Positions 4,936 to 5,752 of a stretch of 5,752 nucleotides of DNA are shown here, piece after piece; position 1 is the first letter of the stretch; each line of letters starts with the position of its first letter. Source of the stretch: Chitinispirillales bacterium (GTDB taxonomy: Bacteria > Fibrobacterota > Chitinivibrionia > Chitinivibrionales > Chitinispirillaceae). The stretch lies in the NCBI GenBank assembly GCA_031254445.1, contig JAIRUL010000141.1, positions 1-5,752 of the forward strand, in the 5' to 3' direction. A program made the translations under genes and the position numbers. Under the pieces are notes generated by a model, which worked only from the letters and a program-made list of their open reading frames with translations, was not told the DNA's origin and searched no databases.

Positions 4936-5752
4936 TTATTTCCGTCCCCAACCACTAGCCTCCTCCCAAAGGTACGCTGCGTATCCATCCCCGATCCCAA
5001 GCGTTCCCTTGAACCCCGCCGGGGCGTCGGTGGCAGACAGCGCGTCATGGAACGCCTTGCCGCTAATCTTCTCGTTCCCCACCGCGCTCATGCAGACCGC
5101 CGCCCGCGCCATGTCCCTGCGCAGGTTTTGCCACCCGTACCCCGATTCAAAGAGGTGCCCGGCAAACGGCGCCAACCCCTTGATGTTTTCGGCGAGCGCA
5201 GGAATATCCGACGACTCCGGCATGGCGTCGTGCGCCGCGGTCGTCCACAAAAAGTTGAGCGTGTCTTTCGCAATCTCCGCCACGGAGTGGTCCGTCCCCT
5301 GCAGGTCGTTCTCCTGCTTGAGGCATTGATGGAAGCTTTCCCGCATATCGGCGATGCACGGCAGCGCCGCCGAGAGCCGCGAGACGTCGTAGACGTGCTT
5401 GAGCCGCTGCGCCTCCTTGCCGCGCCCGATGGGGATGCCGAGGGTCGCGGGGCCGAGGGTTAAAAGCTTGTCCGAGATGATGGAGGAGGGGAGCGGGAGC
5501 TCGGCTTTTGCATCCGACTTGTACAATTCGCCGCAAGAGACGTTTTTAAGCCCTGTCTTGTACGGGCTGCGCCTCATCTGCACATCGAGCATGATGTTGA
5601 CGTCCGGCGCGTCGGTAATCACACTGTTGTAATATAGATAATAGCTAGAGAGCGGCAGCCAAGGCTTCGTCTTGTGCTGCCGGCGCTCCCACCGCGTAAA
5701 GACGCCGTATTTCTGGGCGGTCGCGTCCAAAACCCGCTCTATTTCCTCGCGG
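4936..5752 (-). CDS. Probable AbiEii/AbiGii-type nucleotidyltransferase, 5' end outside the window
   Basis: An open frame runs from the window edge to TAA at 4936-4938, giving 271 visible residues. The frame continues through the edge without a start (REEIERV before the first TTG at 5730), so this is the C-terminal part of a longer protein. Recognisable parts are ERRQHKTKPWLPLSSYYLYY, the strand NIMLDVQMRRSPYK, and SDKLLTLGP followed by KEAQRLKHVYDVSRL. The last two resemble the late conserved DK...L / K...D block of the AbiEii nucleotidyltransferase toxin family (COG2253). The diagnostic GGT and DxD motifs would lie in the missing N-terminal part, so the assignment rests on the C-terminal block and memory of the family. 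In AbiE systems the toxin transfers nucleotides and is neutralised by AbiEi, usually encoded just upstream, which here would be beyond the window. Other nucleotidyltransferase-fold proteins remain possible. Confidence 0.55.
   Translation of the reverse strand, partial: REEIERVLDATAQKYGVFTRWERRQHKTKPWLPLSSYYLYYNSVITDAPDVNIMLDVQMRRSPYKTGLKNVSCGELYKSDAKAELPLPSSIISDKLLTLGPATLGIPIGRGKEAQRLKHVYDVSRLSAALPCIADMRESFHQCLKQENDLQGTDHSVAEIAKDTLNFLWTTAAHDAMPESSDIPALAENIKGLAPFAGHLFESGYGWQNLRRDMARAAVCMSAVGNEKISGKAFHDALSATDAPAGFKGTLGIGDGYAAYLWEEASGWGRK

Noticed and set aside
4857..5048. A small minus-strand open frame reading Lys-Ser-Phe repeats followed by SDEAYGF.
   Set aside because: It is the translation of the nonamer tract and hairpin in copy C plus an off-frame piece of the AbiEii-like gene; nothing supports it as a protein.

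Overview
The window is a GC-rich bacterial chromosome segment with compact housekeeping genes, separated by AT-rich intergenic DNA that carries an unusual compound repeat. The left two thirds reads left to right: secG (158-607), a tRNA-Leu with anticodon GAG (660-743), a strong intrinsic terminator (751-772), rnhB for ribonuclease HII (779-1420), a DUF1015-family gene (1502-2818) and an overlapping gene for a multi-pass UPF0104 / LPG-synthase-TM-type membrane protein (2796-3908). The right third reads on the minus strand: a zinc-ribbon plus class I SAM methyltransferase (3925-4641) and the C-terminal part of a probable AbiEii-like nucleotidyltransferase (4936-5752) whose 5' end lies beyond the window.

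The organism cannot be named from this alone. SecG, the tRNA-Leu without an encoded CCA end and the RNase HII motifs are bacterial. The SecG with a long Gly/Ala-rich tail and the DUF1015 gene give a weak impression of the FCB / Fibrobacterota side of the tree, which I would not rely on. The secG to tRNA-Leu(GAG) adjacency is also found in E. coli (secG-leuU).

The most notable feature is non-coding. A compound element recurs three times: a tract of TTGAC-type hexamers, a GC-rich hairpin (GTGTGGCG/CGCCACAC), a second small hairpin (GAAGCC/GGCTTC), then AAAAGATTT nonamers. Copy A (7-98) lies upstream of secG. Copies B and C (4691-4807 and 4826-4931) face each other across a spacer and make an inverted repeat with arms of about 65 bp. 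A 65-bp stretch of copy A is identical to the reverse complement of copy B although they lie about 4.7 kb apart, so this looks like a REP/BIME-like or MITE-like family. Copies A and B both lie upstream of a gene and are oriented with it; copy C sits just past the stop codon of the AbiEii-like gene.

Functionally the left block is protein export, translation and RNA-DNA hybrid repair, plus two conserved proteins of unclear role. The right block looks accessory: a free-standing methyltransferase and a probable toxin-family nucleotidyltransferase, separated by the repeat pair. I do not see a complete novel multi-gene system inside the window; the repeat family is the best candidate for something undescribed.
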